Origin: Isotricha intestinalis
Lineage: Eukaryota; Ciliophora; Litostomatea; Vestibuliferida; Isotrichidae
Reading direction: 5' to 3'
Length of the DNA stretch: 12,180 nucleotides
NCBI GenBank assembly: GCA_023807065.1
Contig: JAJJLU010004517.1
Coordinates: forward strand, 1-12,180
Positions 1 through 9,141 of this stretch are shown in pieces; within the stretch, counting starts at the first letter, position 1; each line of letters begins with the position of its first letter. The notes beneath the pieces were generated by a model. That model was not told the DNA's origin. It saw nothing but the letters and a program-made list of their open reading frames with translations, and did no database searches. The position numbers and the translations under genes were made by a program.

Positions 1-498
1 TATATTAATTATTATATTAATTCTTTAATTTATTTATTTACTTTTTTATTATATAAAAAAAATATATATGTTTAATAGAGTTTATTTCTATATTATTCTA
101 ATGCCAGGAAATTCCAAAGAATTTTCTTTAAATACAAAGATGATATCATATATGAATGATAAGTTCTGTTAAAAATTTAATATGAATTTATTTGATTTTC
201 TTATGCCAGTCCTTGGAATTTTCCTGGAAATTTTTTCCTGGCATTCTGGAAAAATTTTATTTTTTGCTTTTTTTTTCTATTTAATTATTTTCTTTGAATT
301 AAAAATATAATTAATTTATCAATAATTATATAAAAGTCAATTGTTTTTTTCAAAAAAGAAAAGGAACTCTTTTAACTGAAATTTAAAAATAATAATAAAT
401 AAATATTACAAATGAATAATTAATATATTTAAATTGAAAAACCTTTTAATATATGATTTAAGAATAAAATATGAGCTTTATTGTTTTATGACTACTTT
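1..498. other. Intergenic, extremely AT-rich, with a G/C-rich repeat cluster
   Basis: No gene is supported here. The stretch lies downstream of the stop codon of the minus-strand SNARE gene. It is mostly A/T runs, but the part between about 101 and 255 is visibly richer in G and C and carries an inverted-repeat cluster listed separately. A short motif, AAAACCTTTTAA, occurs at 438-449, some 50 bases past the SNARE stop codon, and related copies occur in two other intergenic regions of the window. No tRNA-like cloverleaf and no telomeric repeat array is visible. Confidence 0.6.
101..252. repeat. Inverted-repeat cluster of CCAGG/CCTGG motifs
   Basis: The arm at 101-119 (ATGCCAGGAAATTCCAAAG) is matched in reverse complement at about 211-227 (CCTTGGAATTTTCCTGG, one inserted T and one mismatch). 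Its first eight bases are matched exactly by CCTGGCAT at 237-244. A smaller palindrome has ATGCCAG at 203-209 and CTGGCAT at 238-244. The transcript could fold into a long hairpin with a roughly 90-base loop or into a short 42-base hairpin. In DNA this poor in G and C, several CCWGG-type words within 150 bases are unlikely by chance. It could be a miniature inverted-repeat element remnant, a structured non-coding RNA or a protein-binding site. Nothing in the window decides between these. Confidence 0.5.
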
Positions 499-1200
499 TT
501 ATTTACCAGTTATTTTATATTTAAGTTTATAATAAAATAACATAACATCGATAAGTCCAAGCATAATAATAATACCTATTAATATAATTTTATTAGTTAT
601 TGCTCTTCTAATCATTGAATTTAATAATTTTGCAGTTTTTTTTAAATAACTTTCAGTTTTATTTAATAAATTTCCAGTTTTTATTAAAATATTAGTTTGA
701 TTTTTTAAAGAAAGCATTGTTTCTTTATCTGTATTGTTAACATTACTCATTATTTTTATTGATTCTTTCATTTTTTTATTTCCATAATCAATATCATTAT
801 TTGTATTGATTAAATTTTGTCTTGTCTCATCACTCATTAAATTTGAATCTTCATTTTCATTATTTTCATTTTTTAAAATAGATAAATTTTCAACTTCTTT
901 GAAATTACCTTTTAATTGATTCATTTTTGATTTAAAATATGGTAAATTATATTTTTCTTTGGTTTTCATTGAATAAGATGATAATTCAACTTCCATACTA
1001 AGATAAATTTTATCACACTCATTTAAAAGTAATTCAATTTCATCTAATTTTTTATTAGTGATTGAATTAGGAGATAATAAAGCAGAATTAATATAATTTT
1101 CCAAAACAGAAATTTTTTTACTTAAAATATTTTTAGTTTCTGGACTAATATCAGGAGAACTAAAAATTAATGAATTTTCATTAAAATTTTTATTATCCAT
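499..1200 (-). CDS. Vti1-family Qb-SNARE
   Basis: Predicted 233-residue tail-anchored SNARE. Proteins of the Vti1 family act as Qb-SNAREs in fusion of vesicles with Golgi, endosome and vacuole membranes. The C-terminal half shows the SNARE heptad region, about residues 135-196, in which hydrophobic layers can be counted back from the LLNSMIRR motif next to the membrane. Counting places Q168 (in NQTNIL) at the central zero layer, with L165 at layer -1 and L172 at +1. The Met-Ile-Arg-Arg sequence before the anchor matches the Met-Leu-Arg-Arg typical of Vti1. A hydrophobic anchor follows at about 205-226 with a short basic tail. The N-terminal 110 residues are helical and hydrophilic, as expected for the Habc-like domain, followed by an Asn/Glu-rich linker. 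The gene is intronless, ends in TAA, and the A-rich context just before the ATG supports the start. Length fits the family (about 215-235). Confidence 0.85.
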   Translation of the reverse strand: MDNKNFNENSLIFSSPDISPETKNILSKKISVLENYINSALLSPNSITNKKLDEIELLLNECDKIYLSMEVELSSYSMKTKEKYNLPYFKSKMNQLKGNFKEVENLSILKNENNENEDSNLMSDETRQNLINTNNDIDYGNKKMKESIKIMSNVNNTDKETMLSLKNQTNILIKTGNLLNKTESYLKKTAKLLNSMIRRAITNKIILIGIIIMLGLIDVMLFYYKLKYKITGK

Positions 1201-2383
1201 TATAAAATTTAAATAACAACAAAATTGAATTTCTCAAAAAAAAATAAAACTCATTATTATAATTTTATAGGAGATATTATTTAAGATCTTATTTTATAGT
1301 AGAGATTATTACTCAAAAATTTGAAATATTTATTAAGAAGTTCCTCCTTTTGATTTATAAAAAGCAGAAGTAGAATGAAAAATTGAATGTTTTGTAAATC
1401 TATTAATGAAGAAGATATTTATGTTGATACTCAAGAAGTTTAAATAATATTAATTAATTTGATTTTTTATTTAACTTTATTTTTATCTCTAAAATCTAAA
1501 AAAAATGAATAAACCAAAAAATGATTCTATCAAAATTAAAAAAAATCTAATTGATATACACTCTATCATATATCATCTTCTTTTAGTAATAAATAAGCCA
1601 AGGTAAGACAATAGATATATAAAAGTTAGGGATTAAAAACCCAATAAAAAATCTCTCTAATAATGAAAAGAAAAAATGTTAATATAACTGAAAGTTCTCT
1701 GAGTATGTGATAAAATCTATTGTTAATATTTTGGTCTTCATGATGTATTAGCATGTTTAAGAAATTACGTCATTAAGGTATAAGAGCAATAGAAGCAATA
1801 ACTTTATAATTAACATATAAAATAAAATACTAAATAAAATTCCTTTACTTTGAGTCAATTATGAATCAAGTTAAAACAATAAATGAAAAATACTTTGTAT
1901 GAATGGTATAGTATGGATTTAAAATTATTAATTCTATTAAAGAAATATGAATACTTAATGGTTATCCTAATTCTGGAATATTTTATGTTTTATTTGGAGA
2001 GTCCTAATAAATAAGTTTTTCTAATTTTTGTTTTTGGAGAAAAAATTGTGGTTTAATAGGAAAAAAAATTCAATTTCATTTTTTTATTATAATCTATTAT
2101 TTTGGGGAATTTCATTATTCTATGGGGTTGTGATTATTAATAATGCTTTAACTTGAAAGTTTTGAGAATTACTTAAAAATCGGACTTTTTTTTAAATATA
2201 TTTTGTTTGATTTAATTAAAATTTATTTTTTGATTAATTAACTTATTATTATTTAAATAATATACATTTTTATAAAATTTATATTCAAAAATTACACTAA
2301 AATAATTATTTTTAAACAAATATAAAAAATTTAAAAATAACAGAAAAAATTATATTTACTCAAAATATATTAAAAAAAAATAA
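1201..2383. other. Long intergenic region with coding-like base composition but no intact gene
   Basis: This 1.2 kb gap separates the start codons of the divergent SNARE and ABC transporter genes, so it must hold both promoters. Hand counts give 13-17 G/C per 60 bases for most lines between 1321 and 2160, similar to the coding regions, while 2221-2280 has only 3 and 1441-1500 about 5. All forward frames I read are broken by stop codons at roughly the density expected of random AT-rich DNA. Stretches that look protein-like appear in different frames, for example near 1396-1440 and 1951-2004. This may be an old pseudogene, a non-coding RNA gene, or simply unusual spacer. No tRNA, rRNA or known RNA motif was recognised. 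Confidence 0.5.
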
Positions 2384-5300
2384 ATGGATAAAAATAATTA
2401 TCTTTCAGAAATAAACGCATCTTCAAAAGAAGATACAAAATCATATCCACCTCAAGTATATAATTATGGTTATATAGACGAAGATCCTTTTTCAGAACAA
2501 AGCTTTTTATCACGTCTTTTTTATTATTGGGCATATAGAATAATAAAATTATCAAATTTAGTAAAAATAAAACCGGAATATTTAGGAAAATTGAAAGGAA
2601 AATATAGAAGTGAAGAATACTTAAAAAGTATAAAATATGTATGGGAAAATTTAGGTTATAGAAATAAAAAAACATTGGCATTAATAAGAGCAGGTTTTAG
2701 AAGCAATTTAAATTTTGTTTTTATCATATTAATATTTTCTGTTGTTAGAGTTTCAATGAATATCCTAGATATAAATTTATTTAGAGAATATATGAAAAGA
2801 TTTAATAAAGATTATAAAAAAGATGATTCACTATTATCAATTTTTTCTCAAGTTCAAATTGGAATTTTTTATCTTTTATTAAAATTATCTGAAATATTTA
2901 TTAGAAGAAGAGGTTTTGAATATCAAATGCTTTTAGGACATAAAACAGGAACTGAATTTACTTGTTTAATATATGAAAAAATATTAAAAGTTTCTCCAGC
3001 TTCAATGAAAGATAAAGCTAAAACTGGAGAAATTATTAATTTTATGCAAGTTGATGCTCATAGATTAAATCAATTAATGAACAGTACACCAAGTTTAATT
3101 ACTATTCCTTTTCAAATTATTGCTTATTCATATATGCTTTTTAAATTTTTTGGAATTAGTTTTATTTTCGGATTAATTACTTTAATTATATTTCTTGTTA
3201 TTAATTTTTATTTTCAAAGACAATTTAAAAAATTACAGAAAACAAGAATGAAATTAAAAGATAAAAGAATGAAAATAACAACAGAAACTTTTAATAATTT
3301 AAAAGTATTAAAATTATATTCTTGGGAAGATGAATTTTTAAATAGAATAAATAATGCAAGAGAAGAAGAAATGACTAATTTAGAAAAAAGATTTAAAATA
3401 TCAAATATAAATAATTCTCTAAGTTGGTTAGCTCCAGTAGCAACAAGTATAGTAAGTATAGGAGCATATCAATATTTTAGAGATAGATTAAGAATTGAAG
3501 ATATTTTTACTTGTTTAGGTATTTTTGCTTCTATTCAAATGCCTTTGAGAAGTATTCCAAATATTTTAACTAATTTTTATGAAACTTCTATTTCAATGGA
3601 AAGAATAGAAAAATTTTTAAATGAAACTGAAGTAAATGAACATAATATTATTAGAAATGATAAAATTATGGAAGTTGAAGGTAATAGTATTAAAATTGAA
3701 AATGGTTCTTTTACTTGGGGAATTGAAAAAGGATTTGAAGAAGAAAATGAAAGTAAAAGAGGAAGAAGAGGAGGACAATTTAAAAAAGAGAAAAAAATAG
3801 AAAAAAATAAAAAATATGAAGTTAAAGAATTTGAATTACCTACTTTTAGTTCTTATGGTCCAATTAGTAAAGAAAAAAAAAAAGATGAAACTAAATATAC
3901 TAGTTTAATTGAAGATTCAATAACAAATGATACATTATCTGATTCTGATTCTTCAATGAAATCAGAAATAAATTCATTAGGAACTGATTTAGGATTAAAT
4001 TTAAATAAAGAAAATAAATCAAGAACAATATTAAAAAATCTCAATTTCGAAATTAAAAAAGGTGAATTTATATGTATAATAGGAGAAGTGGGAAGTGGGA
4101 AAAGTTCTTTAATTCAAGCATTATTAAATAATATGTTACCATTAGGACCAACAAAAGTATATGTTAATGGAAATATATCATATGTAGCACAAATACCATG
4201 GATTCAAAATGCTACAGTTAAAAATAATATTATTTTTTATCAACCTTTCAACGAAGAAAAATATAATAATATAATAGACATATGTGAATTAAGACCTGAT
4301 TTAGAAATTTTATCAGGAGGAGATTTAACTGAAATAGGAGAAAAAGGAATTAATTTAAGTGGTGGTCAAAAAGCAAGAATTAGTATTGCTAGAGCATTAT
4401 ATTGTGATAGAGATATATATTTATTAGATGATCCTATTAGTGCTCTTGATGCTAATGTTGGAATGAAAATAATGAAAAATTGCGTTATTAAATATTTAAA
4501 TGGAAAAACTAGAATTTTAGTTACTCATGCTTTACAATATGTTTCTTTTGCTGATAGAATTATTTATATGAAAGATGGAGAAATTAATTGGATTGGAACT
4601 TATAGTGAAATTAAAGAACAAGATTTCTTTAAAATATTTTATGATAAAATGAATAAAAGTCAAGGTTTACAAAGAAAAAGTTCTTCTGAAAGAAGAGATG
4701 ATTTTTTAAATAGTGAAGATGAAGAAAATAATAAAAATAGTTTAAACAAAGGAAAAGTGAAAAGAATAACAAAAGATGAAGATAAAGAAGAAGGAAGAGT
4801 AAAATTTAAAGTTTATTCAACATATATATCTTTTATTGGTGGAGTAATAATATTAGTAGCAATTTTAATATTATTACTTTTAATGAACGGCTTTAATGGT
4901 TCTTCAGATATATTTTTAGGATATTGGAATGATAATCAAAGTAAAGCAAAAAATTTTTTCTATTTTTGTATTTATTCATCTTTAGGATTAACAAGTTGTG
5001 TAATAAATTATATTAGAGTTAGATTAATTGCAAAATCATCAATTAAAGCAAGTAGAACAATGCATTCATTAATGATTCAAAGTTTAATAAGAGCTCCCAT
5101 TCCAACTTTTCATGAAACAGTTCCAAAAGGACAAATATTTAATAGATTATCAAAAGATTTAACTAGTATAGATATATTTTCCCTAAGGGAATTTAATGAA
5201 GTTTTATCATGTTTAATTGGATTTGTTTCAGCATTATTAATTTGTTCTATATATCAACCTTATTGTTTAATTTTCTTACCAATTTTATCAATTGTTGGTT

Positions 5301-6517
5301 ACAAAATATCTTCATTTTATGTTGTTTGTTCTCGTGAAATTCATAGAATTGAAGGAATTGTAAGATCACCTGTTTTAAATTTAATGAATGAAACAATTCC
5401 AGGAGCTATAACAATAAGAGCTTTTAATTATCAGAAAAAATATCAATCTATGTATCATGATAGAACAGATGAAAATTTAAAAATAAGATTAATTTTAAAT
5501 GGTACTTCTCAATGGAATGATTTGTATTTAGATTTATTATCTTTTTCATTTAATGCTTTTTTAATTGGATTTACTATTATATATAAAGATACTTTTTCAG
5601 CAAATATTATTGGAATTTTATTAACTTATTCAATTAAATTAGATAGAAGTTTAATTATGGGATTGCATATAATGACAAGATTAGAAAATTCAATGGTTGA
5701 CATTGAAAGATGTTTAAAATATACTGAATGTCCAAGTGAAGCTCCAAAAACTAAAATAATAGATGCTACTTTAAGTCAATGGCCAAATAAAGGTAAAATC
5801 CAATTTATAGATTTTTCTGTTAAATATAGACCTGATACAGAAATAGTGTTAAAAAATATTAATTTTGAAATAAAACCAAATGAAAAAGTAGGTATTGCTG
5901 GAAGAACTGGAAGTGGAAAAAGTACTATAACTTTATGTTTATTTAGATTATTAGAAGCAACTCAAGGAAAAATATTAATTGACGATGTAGATATAAGTAC
6001 AGTTGGATTAGATATTTTAAGAAGCAATTTAACTATAATTCCACAAGATCCAGCTTTAATGGAAGGAACTTTAAGATATAATATTGATCCTCTTAATAAA
6101 TATAATGATAGTGATATAAAAGAAGTTATGAGAATGATTGGTTTTGATTATATTTTAGATAAAAGTCCTGATGGTATAAGTCAAATTGTTACTGAAGGTG
6201 GTGCTAATTTAAGTGTTGGTGAAAAACAATTAATTTGTATTACAAGAGCTATTTTAAGAAAAAGTAAAATAATAATTATGGATGAAGCTACTGCTAGTAT
6301 TGATTATCAAACTGAAGAAATTATTCAAAGAGCCATAGGAGAATTACTTAAAGATTCTACTATTATTACTATTGCTCATAGAATTAAAACCATCATTAAT
6401 TATGATAGAATCATGACTTTAGAAAATGGGGAAATTGTTAATTTTGATACTCCTCAAAATTTACTTAAAGATAAGAATAGTTTATTTTATGAATTATATT
6501 CCAAATCAACTTTATAA
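2384..6517 (+). CDS. ABCC/MRP-type full ABC transporter
   Basis: A 1377-residue full transporter, ordered TMD1-NBD1-TMD2-NBD2 with no extra N-terminal TMD0, so a 'short' MRP. The family exports conjugated organic anions with ATP. TMD1 covers about residues 108-410 and TMD2 about 815-1110. NBD1 has Walker A GEVGSGKSS (567-575), signature LSGGQ (658-662) and Walker B LLDDP (680-684). Asp683 stands where the catalytic Glu would be, an ABCC hallmark. NBD2 has an A-loop Tyr1148, Walker A GRTGSGKST (1173-1181), signature LSVGE (1276-1280), Walker B Asp1300-Glu1301 and H-loop His1332, so site 2 looks hydrolytic. Between Trp445 and Ile549 NBD1 carries an insertion of roughly 95 charged, Ser-rich residues. 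A second charged linker (about 757-812) with RKSSSERR joins NBD1 to TMD2. No intron; ends in TAA. The start has an A-rich leader, and homology begins soon after. Substrate and membrane cannot be told from sequence. Confidence 0.93.
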   Translation: MDKNNYLSEINASSKEDTKSYPPQVYNYGYIDEDPFSEQSFLSRLFYYWAYRIIKLSNLVKIKPEYLGKLKGKYRSEEYLKSIKYVWENLGYRNKKTLALIRAGFRSNLNFVFIILIFSVVRVSMNILDINLFREYMKRFNKDYKKDDSLLSIFSQVQIGIFYLLLKLSEIFIRRRGFEYQMLLGHKTGTEFTCLIYEKILKVSPASMKDKAKTGEIINFMQVDAHRLNQLMNSTPSLITIPFQIIAYSYMLFKFFGISFIFGLITLIIFLVINFYFQRQFKKLQKTRMKLKDKRMKITTETFNNLKVLKLYSWEDEFLNRINNAREEEMTNLEKRFKISNINNSLSWLAPVATSIVSIGAYQYFRDRLRIEDIFTCLGIFASIQMPLRSIPNILTNFYETSISMERIEKFLNETEVNEHNIIRNDKIMEVEGNSIKIENGSFTWGIEKGFEEENESKRGRRGGQFKKEKKIEKNKKYEVKEFELPTFSSYGPISKEKKKDETKYTSLIEDSITNDTLSDSDSSMKSEINSLGTDLGLNLNKENKSRTILKNLNFEIKKGEFICIIGEVGSGKSSLIQALLNNMLPLGPTKVYVNGNISYVAQIPWIQNATVKNNIIFYQPFNEEKYNNIIDICELRPDLEILSGGDLTEIGEKGINLSGGQKARISIARALYCDRDIYLLDDPISALDANVGMKIMKNCVIKYLNGKTRILVTHALQYVSFADRIIYMKDGEINWIGTYSEIKEQDFFKIFYDKMNKSQGLQRKSSSERRDDFLNSEDEENNKNSLNKGKVKRITKDEDKEEGRVKFKVYSTYISFIGGVIILVAILILLLLMNGFNGSSDIFLGYWNDNQSKAKNFFYFCIYSSLGLTSCVINYIRVRLIAKSSIKASRTMHSLMIQSLIRAPIPTFHETVPKGQIFNRLSKDLTSIDIFSLREFNEVLSCLIGFVSALLICSIYQPYCLIFLPILSIVGYKISSFYVVCSREIHRIEGIVRSPVLNLMNETIPGAITIRAFNYQKKYQSMYHDRTDENLKIRLILNGTSQWNDLYLDLLSFSFNAFLIGFTIIYKDTFSANIIGILLTYSIKLDRSLIMGLHIMTRLENSMVDIERCLKYTECPSEAPKTKIIDATLSQWPNKGKIQFIDFSVKYRPDTEIVLKNINFEIKPNEKVGIAGRTGSGKSTITLCLFRLLEATQGKILIDDVDISTVGLDILRSNLTIIPQDPALMEGTLRYNIDPLNKYNDSDIKEVMRMIGFDYILDKSPDGISQIVTEGGANLSVGEKQLICITRAILRKSKIIIMDEATASIDYQTEEIIQRAIGELLKDSTIITIAHRIKTIINYDRIMTLENGEIVNFDTPQNLLKDKNSLFYELYSKSTL

Positions 6518-6652
6518 AATTGGTACATTATATTATTAAAATATTCAAAAACCTTTTTAAAACAAATAATTTCTTTTTTTTTGAAAAACTATTTAAATAT
6601 TAAAAACAATATATACAAAACAAAATTAAAAAATATAAAAGACAAATAACTT
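6518..6652. other. Convergent 3' intergenic region
   Basis: 135 bases between the stop codons of two convergent genes, the transporter and the phosphatase. It must hold both 3' untranslated regions and polyadenylation sites. It is made of A and T runs, with AAAAACCTTTTTAA at 6547-6560 the only feature of note; a similar word occurs in two other intergenic regions. No terminator-like hairpin is evident. Confidence 0.5.
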
Positions 6653-8602
6653 TTACTCAAAAAAAACAACAATAATAGTAATATCATCAACAGTATCTTC
6701 TTCTTCTTTAATCCATCTTTTCCTAGCTTCCTGATACAAAAATTCACAGCATCCAACAATATCTTCTTTATAATAAAAATCTTTAACAAAATTAACAATT
6801 TCATCATTAGAAATAAATTCAAATAATCCATCACTTCCAATAACAATAAATTTATCTTCTTGACAAAAGAATCTTTCTTTAACTTCAGGAATACAAACAG
6901 TTCCAGCAAGAGTAGCATAATAATCACCAAAACTTCTAGTCATAGCTAAACCAGGCATATCTTTATCTTTCATATATACTCTTAAAGGTCCTATAAAATT
7001 ACCATATTCATCTTTCATTGGACGAATTCTTCCTCCTTTTTCTTTTATTCTTTCTGATTCTTCTGGAATATTTGGTTTATGATCTCTTGATAATATTTCA
7101 CTTTCCCATATATTATTTTTTAATTGTTTACCTAATATTACTCGAGAATCACCTATGTTTGCTATTATTAATTTTTTTGGAGTATATATTAAAGATACAC
7201 ATGTTGTTCCTGATAAATTTGTATCTATATTTGGATTTTTTAATAAATTTTCATTTTCTTTTATAAATGTTTCTGTTATTACTTCAGTTAAATTGTCATT
7301 TTGGACATTTAAATTTTTGTTTTTTATTAAATGATTTAAATCCATTGGTAAATTTTCTCTTATATATCCACTTACTTCATGACCATAATAACCATGTCCA
7401 TCACATATTCCCATATATATATTTGAAAAAGAATTTCCAAAATTTTTAAATATGAAATAATTATCTTGATTAACTTTTTTATCTTCACCTGATATTCCTG
7501 TTTTACTTATATCATGCATACATTTTATATTTTTTATTATATAATTTTTAGATTCTTTTATATTTAATAATGAAAATGATGTATATGTACCATTCATTAA
7601 TATTTTTTGAAAACATGTTTTTTCTTTTTCATCTTCTTTTTCTATTTTTTTAATATTTGAATTATTTGAATTTATTGATTTTATGTTTTTTTTATTTGTT
7701 ATTTTTTGATTTATTTTTTTTTCTTTGTGAATGTGATTATTTGATAAATTTATTGTATTTGATGTGGATATATTTTTACTTGTATTTGTACTTATTGATT
7801 TACTAAAATTTTTTGAACTTGATTGTACTATATTTATCAATTTTTTGGATTTAAAATTTTGGAAAATATTTTTAGAATGAAATGAATTTATTTTTAAATT
7901 ATCATAAAATAAATTATTACTATGATTTTTTTGATGATGAGTTAATGGTTTTACTTTCTTTGTTTTATTATTAATTCCATCAGAACAAAAAGGAGAAAAG
8001 GTTTTTTTATTAATTGTTATTTTTTGCTTTGATTTAGTATTTAATGATAATGATGGAGAATTACTTGAACTTAAAGGATTAGAATGAATTTGAATTGCAT
8101 TTTTTTTTTGAAGATGATTTTGAAAATGAATTTTATTAGGAGAATATTTATTATAATTTTTATGATTAGACATTATTGTATTTGAATTAATTATTGAAGA
8201 TTCATTTAATGAAATAGAATGATTATTATTTATATCATTTTTATTTGATGTATTTCTCTTAGAAATTGATTCAGAAATTGAAGTTTTTCTATTATCTTTT
8301 TCACTTATACTTCTTTGTTTTTGTTTTTTAGGTTTTATGTTATTTTGATTTGGAGAAAGACGATATGATATTGTTGTTATAAAAGATGAATTTTTGTCTT
8401 TATTATTTGGTTTTAATCTTAATGATATTGGAGTTGGAGTTATTTTCCTTATTTTCTTTGGTTTTGGAATTTGATCATTTTTTTGATTGTTGTTTTTTAA
8501 TTTAAAGTTTTCAAAATTTAATAAACGAGTTTTTTCTAATAAAACACTTTGTGATGTTATTGGATTATGCTTTTTTTTTGATGAATTTTTATAGGCAGAC
8601 AT
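6653..8602 (-). CDS. PP2C-family (PPM) Ser/Thr phosphatase with long disordered N-terminus
   Basis: A 649-residue protein. About residues 362-649 form a PP2C metal-dependent Ser/Thr phosphatase domain. Visible motifs are NQDN (378-381), DGHG (401-404, metal-binding Asp401-Gly402), SGTTCVSL followed by NIGDSR, a GP..RVY...PGLAMTRSFGD block, SDGLFEF (metal ligand Asp591) and DD (639-640, last metal ligand) in VDDITIIV. All expected metal-binding aspartates are present, so activity is likely. The N-terminal 360 residues are low-complexity, rich in Asn, Ser and Lys, with no domain I recognise. They are probably disordered and could direct localisation or substrate choice. The style of the catalytic domain resembles ciliate and plant PP2Cs more than animal ones. 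The gene is intronless and ends in TAA. The chosen ATG (8600-8602) opens the frame after an AT-rich leader. Substrate unknown. Confidence 0.9.
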   Translation of the reverse strand: MSAYKNSSKKKHNPITSQSVLLEKTRLLNFENFKLKNNNQKNDQIPKPKKIRKITPTPISLRLKPNNKDKNSSFITTISYRLSPNQNNIKPKKQKQRSISEKDNRKTSISESISKRNTSNKNDINNNHSISLNESSIINSNTIMSNHKNYNKYSPNKIHFQNHLQKKNAIQIHSNPLSSSNSPSLSLNTKSKQKITINKKTFSPFCSDGINNKTKKVKPLTHHQKNHSNNLFYDNLKINSFHSKNIFQNFKSKKLINIVQSSSKNFSKSISTNTSKNISTSNTINLSNNHIHKEKKINQKITNKKNIKSINSNNSNIKKIEKEDEKEKTCFQKILMNGTYTSFSLLNIKESKNYIIKNIKCMHDISKTGISGEDKKVNQDNYFIFKNFGNSFSNIYMGICDGHGYYGHEVSGYIRENLPMDLNHLIKNKNLNVQNDNLTEVITETFIKENENLLKNPNIDTNLSGTTCVSLIYTPKKLIIANIGDSRVILGKQLKNNIWESEILSRDHKPNIPEESERIKEKGGRIRPMKDEYGNFIGPLRVYMKDKDMPGLAMTRSFGDYYATLAGTVCIPEVKERFFCQEDKFIVIGSDGLFEFISNDEIVNFVKDFYYKEDIVGCCEFLYQEARKRWIKEEEDTVDDITIIVVFFE

Positions 8603-9141
8603 TTAAAGTAAAAAATATAAGTTTTTATTTCATTAATTTTAAATATTATATTGGATTACAAATTAAATTACTTTAGTTCCAATAAATTTTCTCAAAATTA
8701 ATTTATAATAATAGTATATAGAATGTTTAATTATATTATAATTCAATTTTTGAAAAAGATGATTTGGAAAATTTTATTAAATATAAATTCAGAAAAAAAG
8801 AAATACTTTTTTGATTAAATAAAAAATATTATTCTTTAATTTTTAATTTGTTTTTAATTCAAAAAAGAAAAAATTTTTCAGAACAAAAAAAATAAGATAA
8901 AAATAATCAACAAAGAAACCTTTTAAATTCATGTAATGAAAATAAAATTTTTCACAATCTTCTTCTATTTTTATATTAATAATGTATGAAAAATAAAAAA
9001 TTCATTTAATAAATTAAAATTTTTAATTATTGATGAAATTATTTAAATCAAATGAATAAATTAAAACTGATAAAAGGTATATAAAACAAATTAAACCAAA
9101 TTAAAATTTTAAATTATTATTTTATTAAGTTAAAATTTTAT
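8603..9141. other. Intergenic region, nothing recognised
   Basis: 539 very AT-rich bases between the nicalin stop codon and the phosphatase start, both on the minus strand. It must contain the nicalin 3' end and the phosphatase promoter. GAAACCTTTTAAA occurs at 8915-8927. I see no open frame of interest, no structured RNA and no obvious repeat. Confidence 0.5.

Noticed and set aside
1505..1606. Small ORF of 33 codons (MNKPKNDS...).
   Set aside because: Too short to support, no recognisable motif, and no sign of a conserved context.
1621..1810. Possible tRNA or small structured RNA in the G+C island (GGGATTAAAAACCC and nearby words).
   Set aside because: The short palindrome exists, but I could not assemble a cloverleaf with a T-loop box or any known RNA fold.
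1505..2230. A frame from the ATG at 1505 that would read on for over 200 codons if TAA and TAG meant Gln, with protein-looking stretches.
   Set aside because: The stop-codon density in this frame is about that of random DNA of this composition, third-position G/C is higher than in the real genes, three TGA codons remain, and all neighbours use TAA or TAG as true stops. Without a homologue this is not a gene call.
2370..2681. Minus-strand ORF opposite the start of the ABC transporter.
   Set aside because: Its hydrophobic Phe/Leu/Ile composition is the antisense image of Lys/Asn/Glu-rich coding sequence in AT-rich DNA.
3853..4044. Minus-strand 63-codon ORF inside the transporter gene.
   Set aside because: Antisense shadow of the charged NBD1 insertion; no independent evidence.
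6589..7449. Several short ORFs (6589-6930, 7018-7266, 7267-7449) overlapping the phosphatase gene.
   Set aside because: All are other-frame or antisense readings of a well-supported PP2C coding region.
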